Origin: Bradymonas sediminis | GTDB lineage: Bacteria > Myxococcota_A > Bradymonadia > Bradymonadales > Bradymonadaceae | Length of the DNA: 64,000 nucleotides | NCBI RefSeq assembly: GCF_003258315.1 | Contig: NZ_CP030032.1 | Location: forward strand, 1,750,001 to 1,814,000 | Direction of reading: 5' to 3' | Notes under the pieces: generated by a model | What the model was told of the DNA's origin: nothing | The model's database searches: none | Seen by the model: only the letters and a program-made list of their open reading frames with translations | Shown here: in pieces, positions 33,951-43,735 of the stretch | Position numbering within the stretch: position 1 is the stretch's first letter | Layout: every line of letters begins with the position of its first letter | Program-made: the position numbers and the translations under genes

Positions 33951-34202
33951 CCCGCCATGAAAGCCGCCGCCGGGCCGGCGCGACCCCACGTTTCGGATCC
34001 CGGGGCTGCGGTAAAAGATCATATAATACCCGCCATAATAGGTGCGCCGGGTGCTAGTCGAGTTCTCGGCGCCGCCATCATCAACCACCGGCTTGTCGAC
34101 CCCCCAGCCGGCCGTCGAGGCCGACACGGTCAACGCGATGAGGCTGATTCCGATAAAGCTGAGCAGGGCCAGTGAGCCCGCGCTTCCTGATTTGATACTC
34201 AT
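33945..34202 (-). CDS. tiny membrane protein with Gly-rich tail (DUF4178/SpeE cluster)
   Basis: 85 residues: one hydrophobic helix (LALLSFIGISLIALTVSAST) near the N-terminus, then an extracytoplasmic segment with many Gly/Tyr/Ser (RTYYGGYYMIFYRSPG, RRPGGGFHGGK at the end). GGAGTGGA precedes ATG 34202, and it follows the two-TM protein gene after 38 bp on the same strand. The existence of a gene this short is supported by the ribosome site, the operon position and the sensible membrane topology. Small Gly-rich TM proteins of this kind occur beside DUF4178 proteins in other genomes as far as I remember. Function unknown. Confidence 0.65.
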   Translation of the reverse strand: MSIKSGSAGSLALLSFIGISLIALTVSASTAGWGVDKPVVDDGGAENSTSTRRTYYGGYYMIFYRSPGIRNVGSRRPGGGFHGGK

Positions 34203-34240
34203 AAATCCACTCCAAATTGCCGGCGCCTGGCGCCCATGGC

Positions 34241-34837
34241 TTAAGCGAGAAAGTCCTGGCGGAACTGCGCCGCGCGCTCGTTTTCTCGGTCGTCCGTGGT
34301 GAGTTTTTTTGCGCGCAAACTCAGCAGCAAGAATAGGATGAAGCCGAGCAGGAAATAGCGCGTTAAAACGACGCCTGATTGGATCTCTACCTCGAGTTTG
34401 TCTCCCGAGATGTCGCGCGGGCCGTTGAGTTGGGTCTGCTCATTTTCCCCGTAGACCAGGACTTTATATTCGCCCGCAGGCAGCCGAAAGATCCAGTCGT
34501 CGCTGCGATTCCCCTCCGACCAGTCGGGGCCGTGATAATAGGAGAGATCGAAGTCGTGCTCTTGGATTGCGATATCTTCGGTGTCGAGGATGACCGTCTT
34601 GACCCATACCCACGAGTTATTGAGGGTGCTCCCGGTGATCTTCATCGTCAGGGGGCCGTCTTTGTCCTGAGTGAATCGAATCGGCGGGGTTTTGACCTGC
34701 TCTTGGCCGAAGACCCGTTCAGGGACCTCGACCGACACGATCGGCGCCCCGCTAAAATGGGACCAGGTCATCAGCACGCCGAAGATTAGGGTCATCGCGA
34801 CGCTAAAGATGAGGAGTTGCTGGTTTCGACCTTTCAT
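34241..34837 (-). CDS. two-TM protein with extracytoplasmic beta-domain (DUF4178/SpeE cluster)
   Basis: 198 residues: N-terminal TM helix (LLIFSVAMTLIFGVLMTW), an external beta-sandwich-like part (PIRFTQDKDGPLTMKITGST, LNNSWVWVKTVI, DFDLSYYHGPDWSEGNRSDD, FRLPAGEYKVLVYGE) and a C-terminal TM helix (YFLLGFILFLLLSLRAKKL) with a short cytoplasmic tail. The motif YYHGxxWSEG is distinctive, and I recall similar proteins beside DUF4178 genes. ATG 34837 shares a base with the TGA of the pentapeptide gene (TGATG), so the two are translationally coupled. Function unknown. Confidence 0.78.
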   Translation of the reverse strand: MKGRNQQLLIFSVAMTLIFGVLMTWSHFSGAPIVSVEVPERVFGQEQVKTPPIRFTQDKDGPLTMKITGSTLNNSWVWVKTVILDTEDIAIQEHDFDLSYYHGPDWSEGNRSDDWIFRLPAGEYKVLVYGENEQTQLNGPRDISGDKLEVEIQSGVVLTRYFLLGFILFLLLSLRAKKLTTDDRENERAAQFRQDFLA

Positions 34838-35775
34838 CAACCGTCTCCCTTGGTATCCTCATCGGATGGCTTCGCGTCGGCATCGGCCGCGGCGCTGGCT
34901 TCGCTGAGCCACTCGGCGAAGCCGTCGGGCAATTCATTGCCCTGAATGTCGAGATCCTCGACGCCCAGCGCCTCAAAGACCGCGGTTTTGAGCGATGCGT
35001 TCTTCATGCTGACCTGGCGAAGGGACGCGGCGACCAGCCACCATCCGTCGCCTTTCACCTCGTCGAGGGTGGCGTCCTGGATGCTGGCGGCGCTGAAGTC
35101 GGCCTCGCTCAGATTCGCCTTGCTCAGGTCGACGTTGTGGAAGGCAGCGGCCGAGGCGTCGGCCTCGCTCAGATCGCACTCGCGCATGTCGACGTCCGAG
35201 AAGGTCGCGCCGCTGAGGTCCGCGCCGTGCATGTCCGCGCCGTTCAGCGTGGTCTCGCCGACCGAAGCGCCCGCGAAGATCGTCTCGCGAAGGTTCGCCC
35301 GGCTCAGGTCGACGTCGTAGACCGCCGCGCCGCTGAAATCAGCCTCCAGGAGCGTGGCGTCCACCGCGTCGAGGTCGTTTAGGTGTGCGCCCGAGAAGTT
35401 CGCTTCGGTTAAATCAGCGCCATTTAGCGTGATATTGTTGAGCGTCGCCCCGGCGAAGCTCGCCTCGGTGAGCACGGCGTTGCTAAGGTCGACGTTGTCG
35501 AGGTCTGCGCCGGCGAAATTCGCCTCTTTTAGGAGCGCGCCACTGAGGTCTGCGCCGTGCAACTCAGCCCCCGCGAAGTTGAACTCCCGAAGGTCCTCGC
35601 CGCGGGCGACGGCTGCCTCGAGATCTTCGATGCTCAAAGATTCTTCTTCGTCTGCGTCCGAATCCTCTTCAAGATCCGAATCCTCTTCAAGGTCCGAGTC
35701 TTCGTCGATGCCGAAGTCCTCCTCGATGGTTGAATCAACAGAATCAGCGGTCTTCTGGGGGGCTTTTTCGCTCAT
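34837..35775 (-). CDS. pentapeptide-repeat protein with acidic N-terminus (DUF4178/SpeE cluster)
   Basis: 312 residues. The N-terminal 50 residues are acidic with a DSDLEE repeat, followed by a helix (SIEDLEAAVARGEDLREF) and about 30 pentapeptides of A(D/N)LSG/F type (GAELHGADLSGALLKEANFA and on) forming a long quadrilateral beta-helix. The end is GNELPDGFAEWLSEASAAAD plus an acidic tail. No signal peptide, so cytoplasmic. It sits 33 bp after the DUF4178 gene and overlaps the next gene by one base, so it belongs to the five-gene operon. Its role there (scaffold, partner for a membrane protein) is unknown. Confidence 0.88.
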   Translation of the reverse strand: MSEKAPQKTADSVDSTIEEDFGIDEDSDLEEDSDLEEDSDADEEESLSIEDLEAAVARGEDLREFNFAGAELHGADLSGALLKEANFAGADLDNVDLSNAVLTEASFAGATLNNITLNGADLTEANFSGAHLNDLDAVDATLLEADFSGAAVYDVDLSRANLRETIFAGASVGETTLNGADMHGADLSGATFSDVDMRECDLSEADASAAAFHNVDLSKANLSEADFSAASIQDATLDEVKGDGWWLVAASLRQVSMKNASLKTAVFEALGVEDLDIQGNELPDGFAEWLSEASAAADADAKPSDEDTKGDG

Positions 35776-35808
35776 GATTTAGGCTCCACTTGGGATTTCA
35801 CGTGTCGA

Positions 35809-36423
35809 TCAGGTGAGGATATTATCACCGGGAAAGACGGTTAGTTCGGATTCATCGAGAGCGATGCCTGTCGAGACTTCGAGATCGCCGTCCCAATCCT
35901 CCACTGACAAGTATTTGCCGCTGTCACTCTCATACTCAAAATACTCGACCGGGCAGTCCACCGCGCGCCCGGTGCGCCCGATGCTCTGGGCGGTCGCCTT
36001 TCCGCGCTCTTGGAGTTCATAGGACTCGCCCTGGTATTCAATCAGCGCCGGGGGCGGCGACGGGAGCGGGAGGCCTTTAACCTCCTTCCATAGCGAGAGC
36101 TCAAGGCCTTCGTCTTCCTCCACGCTAAGCCAGATCTTCTTATCCCCGTCCTCGAGCATAAAGGAATACCACTCCCAGCCGCCCTGACGATAAGTGGTGC
36201 GGCCTTCAACCGAATAATCGTTGTCGTAATAGACAATAATGTCGTTGAGGCGCAGGTCAGTGAGTGCGCGCTCGCCATCGCTGGTGAGTTGTTGGGCGGG
36301 GCCGCGGAAGTCGCTCGTCAGCGCGCGCGACGCCCTGGGTTCTTTGCGTGACCCGCGCGTGGCGACGTAAGCGATGCCGCCGCCGACGACGAAGGCCAGG
36401 GTGATCAGGATAAATGCGGACAT
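35809..36423 (-). CDS. DUF4178 protein, single membrane helix (DUF4178/SpeE cluster)
   Basis: 204 residues: N-terminal TM helix (AFILITLAFVVGGGIAYVAT) and a cytoplasmic or periplasmic DUF4178 domain with its hallmark strands LRLNDIIVYYDNDYSVEGRT, YRQGGWEWYSFMLEDGDK, WLSVEEDEGLELSLWKEV and VEYFEYESDSGKYLSVEDWD. The biochemical role of DUF4178 is not established. The domain is repeatedly found beside SpeE-like aminopropyltransferases, as here: the SpeE-like gene lies upstream on the same strand with 154 bp between. The downstream pentapeptide gene starts 33 bp later. Confidence 0.88.
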   Translation of the reverse strand: MSAFILITLAFVVGGGIAYVATRGSRKEPRASRALTSDFRGPAQQLTSDGERALTDLRLNDIIVYYDNDYSVEGRTTYRQGGWEWYSFMLEDGDKKIWLSVEEDEGLELSLWKEVKGLPLPSPPPALIEYQGESYELQERGKATAQSIGRTGRAVDCPVEYFEYESDSGKYLSVEDWDGDLEVSTGIALDESELTVFPGDNILT

Positions 36424-36577
36424 GCTCGGCTCGCTTCGGGGGACAAATTTCGGTGATGAAAATGGGGATATTAAGCCGTCGTTGGCCTTAACTATGAATT
36501 GAAAGAGGCACTTCCGCGCGACAATACGCTGGCTGCAGCTAGATGGTCAATTACGGCCTGTCGACAGCCTGCGCCCA

Positions 36578-38161
36578 TCAGCGGAAATAGGACTTCCAAT
36601 CTTCCTGGTAATAGCGCACGAGCACCTGGTCATCGAGGCGGTTAATCTCGGTCGGGATCTCTTTGGTATCTTCCGAGAAAAGGAAGTGACTCTCGAAATT
36701 CTCCTGGGTGAGGTAGCGCGTCTTCTCGGTGAGCCGCCACTGGCTCAGGTCGATGGTGCGCGGGGAGAAGAGTACAAAGCCCCATTCGCCAAATGACGGG
36801 ACGTAGGTATGCATGGCGCGCGCGTCGAGGGTTTCGCCCAGGTGGGCGGGGTGCTCGACGCTTCGGATCGTGTGGTAGATGCACCAGAAGCTTCGGCGCG
36901 CCAGATAGGGCGCGGTCGCCTGAGTGATGGCGTAGCCGGAGCCCGACAGGTGGCGCGACAGCAGCCGGTAGAAACTGCGCGAATATAATTTGCTCAGGCT
37001 CGTGTCGTTGGGGTCTGGGAAGTCGATGATGATGCGGTCGTAGGGCGCGTCGGCGGCGTGCTCCTCCAAAAAGATCTGGGCGTCCATATTATAGATGGAG
37101 ACCCGGTCGGCGTGCAGCGCGTCCTCGTTGAGCGCGCGCAGCATCGGCTGCTCACTAAAGAGACGTGTCATCTCGGGGTCAAGATCCACCAGGTCGACCT
37201 GTTTAACGTCGGCGTATTTGAGGACCTCCCGCACGGCCATGCCGTCGCCGCCGCCGAGCACCAGGACGCGCTCGCGCTTGCCGGGCATGCCCATGACGCT
37301 GTGCACCAGCGAGTCGTGGTAGCGATACTCGTCGATGCTCGAGAATTGCAGGTTGCCGTTTAGATACAGGCGCAGGTCGTCGCGCCAGCGGGTCAGGACC
37401 ATGCGTTGGTATTTGGTGTCGGTCGCGTAGATGATCTGGTTTTGGTAGAGGCTCGACTCAAACCAGTGCACGAATCGATGGCTGCCCGCCAGACCACCGG
37501 CGAGCAGGAGCGCGGCGAGCACCGCGGTGGCGATGGTGGTGCGCGGTTTTTTCAGGTGGTCGCGCAGGATGATGCAGCACACGATCGCGACCACGACGTT
37601 GAGCAGGCCGGTGAAAAACGCGGTCGCCAATTGCCCGAGATACGGCAGCAGCACCAAGGGAAAGACGAGTGAGGCGATCAGCGCGCCCAGATAATCCAAC
37701 CCCAGCACGGCAGAGACATTAAACTCGAGCGCCAATTCATCTTTGAGGAGCCGGATAACCAGCGGGATCTCCATGCCAATAAAGATGCCGATGAGCCCGC
37801 AGACCGCGTATAAAACGGCGGTATAATAGGCGAGGTGCACGAAGGCGAAGAAGAGGGCGAAGGCCGAGAACCCCCCGAGGAACCCGACGGCGACCTCCAC
37901 GCGCACGAAGACGTCGAGCAGATCCTCTTTGACCCATTGCGACAAAAACGCCCCGATGCCCATCGCCGCCATAAATACGCCGACGACCAGCGAGAATTGC
38001 AGGATCGCCGCGCCCACAAGGTACGATGAGATCGTGCCGGCCAATAATTCGTAGACCAGGCCGCAGTTGGCGATCACAAAGACCGACCCCAGCAGCACGA
38101 TGCTCTGGGTCTGGGTGCGAGACTTCTCTTGGCGGCTTTTCTTAACTTCGCGGTCTGACAT
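36578..38161 (-). CDS. membrane-anchored spermidine synthase-like protein (SpeE fold)
   Basis: 527 residues. The N-terminal half has seven or more TM helices (SIVLLGSVFVIANCGLVYEL and following), and the C-terminal half is an aminopropyltransferase-type Rossmann domain: YQNQIIYATDTKYQRMVLT, LYLNGNLQFSSIDEYRYHDS, VLVLGGGDGMAVREVLKY (SAM/dcSAM site), VDLVDLDPEM, YDRIIIDFPDPND. The DxxDPxDx catalytic region reads DFPDPND. Family members with TM helices fused to SpeE differ from cytosolic spermidine synthase and may act on membrane substrates or lack polyamine activity. First gene of a five-gene set ending at 33945. No speD is nearby. Confidence 0.9.
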   Translation of the reverse strand: MSDREVKKSRQEKSRTQTQSIVLLGSVFVIANCGLVYELLAGTISSYLVGAAILQFSLVVGVFMAAMGIGAFLSQWVKEDLLDVFVRVEVAVGFLGGFSAFALFFAFVHLAYYTAVLYAVCGLIGIFIGMEIPLVIRLLKDELALEFNVSAVLGLDYLGALIASLVFPLVLLPYLGQLATAFFTGLLNVVVAIVCCIILRDHLKKPRTTIATAVLAALLLAGGLAGSHRFVHWFESSLYQNQIIYATDTKYQRMVLTRWRDDLRLYLNGNLQFSSIDEYRYHDSLVHSVMGMPGKRERVLVLGGGDGMAVREVLKYADVKQVDLVDLDPEMTRLFSEQPMLRALNEDALHADRVSIYNMDAQIFLEEHAADAPYDRIIIDFPDPNDTSLSKLYSRSFYRLLSRHLSGSGYAITQATAPYLARRSFWCIYHTIRSVEHPAHLGETLDARAMHTYVPSFGEWGFVLFSPRTIDLSQWRLTEKTRYLTQENFESHFLFSEDTKEIPTEINRLDDQVLVRYYQEDWKSYFR

Positions 38162-38533
38162 TTCAACGGGTCCGGAGCGTGGCGGTCGCCAACAAAACTG
38201 GCTGCTTTCGTGATCCTCGCCGGCGGGGCTGGCGAAAAGTATGCAATGGAATCAGCAATCCCGGCCTTATTGCATAAGAAGGCCCGAAATAGCCAGCAAA
38301 TTGGTGGGTCTAGGTGGTGAATGAAAAGTGGGAATGGGCGAGAGTGTTGCGCTGCGAAACGAAGGGAGGGCGGTTGCATGAGTGCTTGACTTTCGCCCCC
38401 GCCAGACTTAGGGTCCGCGCCGAATCGGGCTTGGCCTACTCTCCATGGGTGGGTTGCCAGAGCCCTTAACAATCATGAACCGGACTCTTACGCCGCGACG
38501 GCGCTAAAGGGACAAAACACAGGAGCAAACCCC
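38162..38533. other. rpsO upstream region with candidate promoter
   Basis: About 370 bases without a gene. TTGACT (38386-38391) and TAGGGT (38409-38414) are 17 bp apart and could drive rpsO. The rpsO leader has a CGCCG-CGA-CGGCG hairpin (38491-38503) 30 bases before the ATG, a possible S15 autoregulatory site. The first 150 bases also hold the speE-like promoter; nothing distinct is seen. Confidence 0.5.
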
Positions 38534-38803
38534 ATGGCTTTACATCCGGATAGAAAAGCAGAGCTTATCGGCGAATTCAAACGTGCAGACGGAGACACCG
38601 GTAGCCCGGAAGTCCAGGTCGCACTTCTTACGGAGCGTATCAACGGTCTGCAAGAGCACTTCGCTGAGCACAAGCATGACCATCACTCGCGCCGCGGCCT
38701 GTTGATTCTGGTCGGCCGCCGCCGCCGCCTCCTGCGCTACCTGCGCAAGAAAGACGTCGAGCGCTATCGTGCGCTGATTAAGGCCCTTGGTCTGCGTAAA
38801 TAA
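38534..38803 (+). CDS. rpsO: 30S ribosomal protein S15
   Basis: Primary 16S rRNA-binding protein of the small subunit, 89 residues (standard length). Conserved segments include [40 protein letters not shown] and [20 protein letters not shown]. The ribosome site AGGAG lies 9 bases before the ATG. Followed by a terminator and then pnp, the classic rpsO-pnp order. Confidence 0.97.
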   Translation: MALHPDRKAELIGEFKRADGDTGSPEVQVALLTERINGLQEHFAEHKHDHHSRRGLLILVGRRRRLLRYLRKKDVERYRALIKALGLRK

Positions 38804-38818
38804 GAAGTAAGTGTAAAA

Positions 38819-38857
38819 AAGCCGCTAGCCCCGCAAAAGGGCTGGCGGCTTGTTTGT
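38819..38857 (+). terminator. rpsO terminator (read-through to pnp likely)
   Basis: AAGCCGCTAGCCC and GGGCTGGCGGCTT form a stem with an A-rich loop, then TGTTTGT. As in other rpsO-pnp operons some read-through to pnp is expected; that is family knowledge. Confidence 0.8.
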
Positions 38858-39155
38858 AAGCGCGCAGGCGCGTCGCGGGAATCTTCCCCGGCAACCTCGC
38901 GAGAGAACCGAGCACCGCGCATCAACCTCAGGTCAGCGAATCGGTGGCATGACTGTGAAGGGGTAGCCTGTAATAGGGCGCATCAGGGGAACCTGGTGCT
39001 TCGTATTACATGCTACGCTTCACGGCGAATACGGACTCCCAACGAGGGAGTCGACCCAAAAGTATGCCCCGATGAGCCGTCTTTGACATCGATGCTCGTG
39101 CTTCCAGATGAAAAGATGATTTCATTAATTTACTGAAAAAATGGATTGAACGAAT
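38858..39155 (+). promoter_or_regulatory. structured leader of pnp
   Basis: The 300 bases before pnp hold several perfect hairpins and no gene: GCATCAGG-GGAA-CCTGGTGC (38980-38999, a GNRA tetraloop), CGTATT/AATACG (39003-39008 with 39028-39033) and GACTCCC-AACGA-GGGAGTC (39034-39052) stacked beside it. A fourth, TCGCGGG...CTCGCGA, is near 38873-38910. This suits an RNase III/PNPase-regulated leader. Confidence 0.6.
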
Positions 39156-41258
<2,103 letters not shown>

Positions 41259-41285
41259 TCCTCGCTGAGCACGCAATCCGGTGAG

Positions 41286-41321
41286 AAAAAAAGCCACCGC
41301 CTCAGGGCGGTGGCTTTTTTT
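41286..41321 (+). terminator. pnp terminator
   Basis: GCCACCGCC-TCAG-GGCGGTGGC, flanked by A7 and T7; a textbook intrinsic terminator directly after pnp. Confidence 0.92.
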
Positions 41322-41469
41322 ATTATCGCAGGGGCGTGAATATATGATTATTTTTAGCGTTTATTGATTTGAGCCGTCGTTAGGCGCTATGCTTTGCTTA
41401 GACGTACTAAACCGACCCAGAGCGGCGATGGGAGCACGCGCCGCTACCTTTTTCGATGAGCTACAAAAG

Positions 41470-42510
41470 ATGTTAGTGAATTTTGATCTTCGCAAAAATA
41501 GCCTCCTGCTTCTCTGTGTAGTTTCGCTGATGAGTGGATGCATTCTATCCGACGACAGCCCCACGGAGCGGCGCGTCAATGATGTCGGCGTGGACGCCGG
41601 GCAGGGCGAGGATGTGCTGGAAGATGTCTCTGATGCGACGCAAGACGACGCGACGCAAGAGGATATTGCACAGGAGGATGCGGTGGGCGATGTCGGCGAT
41701 GACACCGACAGCGGCGGTGTAGAGTGCGATCCGGCTGCGCCCTCAAGAGCTTGTTTAGAGGATGCCTTGCTCGGGAAAACCTTCGCGACGCTGATGAATG
41801 CCTCGACGGACAATGCTGAACAATCTGGTGATGCGCCCGAGGTCGGTCTCGCCGTCTTTTTGGAATTCAGCCAGGACGAGCAAAATCCGTGCATTGTCGA
41901 TTTACAGTTCGAGCAACAGACGCAGGGAACCTGTGCGCTGACCTCAAATAATCGGCTCCAAATCCTTGTTGAGGACGAAAATGGTACGCTGGCCCCCGTC
42001 ATCTCGCTCGACCCTACGTTTCGGGGCGGTGAACTCACCGCTTTGAAGACCGATGAGATTCCTAATGTTGGCGTTTTGGACTTTAGGCCGCTGCCGGAGA
42101 CCGGCGTGCGCAATCAATTGCGACAGGAGTTGTCGGGCGCGTGGGTTGAAGAGGCCGGTTTGAATGATCCTGCGCCGTCCGACTCACGGATCGGCGTGAA
42201 CTTCAATCAGGACGGTGGGCGCGCTGACTACGGAGTGCGGTTCCCCGAGAGCGGCGTGTTTTTGGCATATATCGCCGGGGATTTTGAGATTATTAGTTGT
42301 GGTGACAGGGCTTGTTGGGCCATTCGTAACGCGCATTACCAGATCAACCAGCCTGACTGTGTCGATAACTGTTTCTCGGTCGGAGACGCTGCAGTTTCCC
42401 TGGGCGGGGCGATCAAGGGAGGCGAAACCGTAAGCGCGATCATGCTGCCCAAGGTCGAAGGTGAGGTGATGTCGTCGGTGCAGGGAGTAAGGGTGCGTCC
42501 AAACCAATGA
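41470..42510 (+). CDS. lipoprotein with acidic linker, unknown function
   Basis: 346 residues from ATG 41470: signal and lipobox (LLLLCVVSLMSGC), an Asp/Glu/Thr/Gln-rich flexible linker (EDVSDATQDDATQEDIAQED), then a 230-residue globular part (RACLEDALLGKTFATLMNAS, LEFSQDEQNPCIVDLQFEQQ, GVNFNQDGGRADYGVRFPES, FEIISCGDRACWAIRN). Four or more Cys in the mature domain suggest disulfides. The acidic linker after the lipid anchor is a pattern common in myxobacterial surface lipoproteins. An upstream ATG at 41389 would bury the signal. No family recognised. Confidence 0.78.
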   Translation: MLVNFDLRKNSLLLLCVVSLMSGCILSDDSPTERRVNDVGVDAGQGEDVLEDVSDATQDDATQEDIAQEDAVGDVGDDTDSGGVECDPAAPSRACLEDALLGKTFATLMNASTDNAEQSGDAPEVGLAVFLEFSQDEQNPCIVDLQFEQQTQGTCALTSNNRLQILVEDENGTLAPVISLDPTFRGGELTALKTDEIPNVGVLDFRPLPETGVRNQLRQELSGAWVEEAGLNDPAPSDSRIGVNFNQDGGRADYGVRFPESGVFLAYIAGDFEIISCGDRACWAIRNAHYQINQPDCVDNCFSVGDAAVSLGGAIKGGETVSAIMLPKVEGEVMSSVQGVRVRPNQ

Positions 42511-42640
42511 ACTTGGCTGATGTTGCCCCCGTGATGACGGCGCGCCGGCCTCGCTTGGATTGTGACTCAAGGGGCTATCTGATACGGTTTTAGTCGGGCG
42601 ATGCGCGTCCACATGGACCACAATTTTGAGGAATAACACT

Positions 42641-43636
42641 ATGAATCGTTCAAAATATATTCAATTCGCGTTGACCTTCTTTCTCGTGCTCGGGTTCGCG
42701 TTGCCGGCGATGGCCAAAGACGAGGGCAACCTGAACGCGCCCCTGGGGACGGTGAAGTGGGGCGATAGCCGCAAAGATGTGGTCAAAAAGGTCAAAGAGC
42801 AGCTGCTCGAGGCGATGCGCACAGATAATAAATTCAAGGGCAACCGGGTGCTCTTGCAGCGCGAGCATACCCGTATCCTCAATAAGGTCGATGAGTTCTC
42901 GGCCAGCTACGAGAAGCTCGACGCAAACGCGGGCTACCAGGTCAGCGTCATCTCCGACGAGTTCAGCCGCCAGAACGGTGAGTCGATGATGCAGATCCGC
43001 GACACGGTCGCGAATCGCTACTATTTCTTCGTCGACGGTGGCCTCTATAAGATGGTGGTCGCGTATAATCAGCGCTACCTTCGCAACGTCGGGTTCGAGC
43101 CGTTCGTCGTGCAGGTGGCCCAAAAATACGGCAAACCCGTCTCCACTGACTTTATCGAGGAGGAGGACGAGGATGTCTTGATGGAGGCGATCTGGACCAA
43201 AGGCAATACGATTCTGACCGTCAAGAACCAGAAACGCTTCTTTGGCACCTTCACGATGGCATTTGCTGAGCGCTCGACGGCGAAGCGCCTCGATGCGCTG
43301 CGCGTGGCGCGTGGCGACGATAAAGACACCGAGAAGGGGCTGTCCGCCCGCGTCGAGTCATTGACCGAGATCAGCCAGCGCGAGGTCGACGCCGATATCG
43401 TCGACTCCATCATCGGCGACTCCAAGATCAACCTCAATGAGGGGCGCCCGGTCGACTCCCAGATTGCGCGCGCCGAAGAAGAAGCGGCTCAAAAAGAATT
43501 GGCGGCCAAGCAAGCGGCCGAGGCTAAAGCGAAGAAGAAAAAGAAGAAGACCAAGAAAAAAGCCAAGAAGAAAAGCAAACGCGATTTCAGCGATATCGAG
43601 TCCTCGGACAGCGGCGACGACTTGATTATCTATTGA
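42641..43636 (+). CDS. exported protein with Lys-rich tail
   Basis: 331 residues: signal peptide (FALTFFLVLGFALPAMA-K), a globular part of about 240 residues (APLGTVKWGDSRKDVVKKVK, VISDEFSRQNGESMMQIRD, YYFFVDGGLYKMVVAYNQRY, FGTFTMAFAERSTAKRL), then a helical Ala/Lys region with a nearly pure lysine stretch and a C-terminal DFSDIESSDSGDDLIIY. Ribosome site GAGGAATAACACT before ATG 42641. I recall homologues of the globular part in deltaproteobacteria but not their function. Followed by a terminator, so monocistronic. Confidence 0.78.
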   Translation: MNRSKYIQFALTFFLVLGFALPAMAKDEGNLNAPLGTVKWGDSRKDVVKKVKEQLLEAMRTDNKFKGNRVLLQREHTRILNKVDEFSASYEKLDANAGYQVSVISDEFSRQNGESMMQIRDTVANRYYFFVDGGLYKMVVAYNQRYLRNVGFEPFVVQVAQKYGKPVSTDFIEEEDEDVLMEAIWTKGNTILTVKNQKRFFGTFTMAFAERSTAKRLDALRVARGDDKDTEKGLSARVESLTEISQREVDADIVDSIIGDSKINLNEGRPVDSQIARAEEEAAQKELAAKQAAEAKAKKKKKKTKKKAKKKSKRDFSDIESSDSGDDLIIY

Positions 43637-43654
43637 GTCTAAAGCAAATACATG

Positions 43655-43680
43655 ACGAGCGGGACTTCCCGCTCGTTTTG
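43655..43680 (+). terminator. intrinsic terminator
   Basis: ACGAGCGGG-ACTT-CCCGCTCGT then TTTG, directly after the gene ending at 43636. Confidence 0.85.
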
Positions 43681-43735
43681 TCATTTGTCTGGGTTAAGCG
43701 AAACGTTGTGTAATTTTTGAAAAAGAATAAATCAT

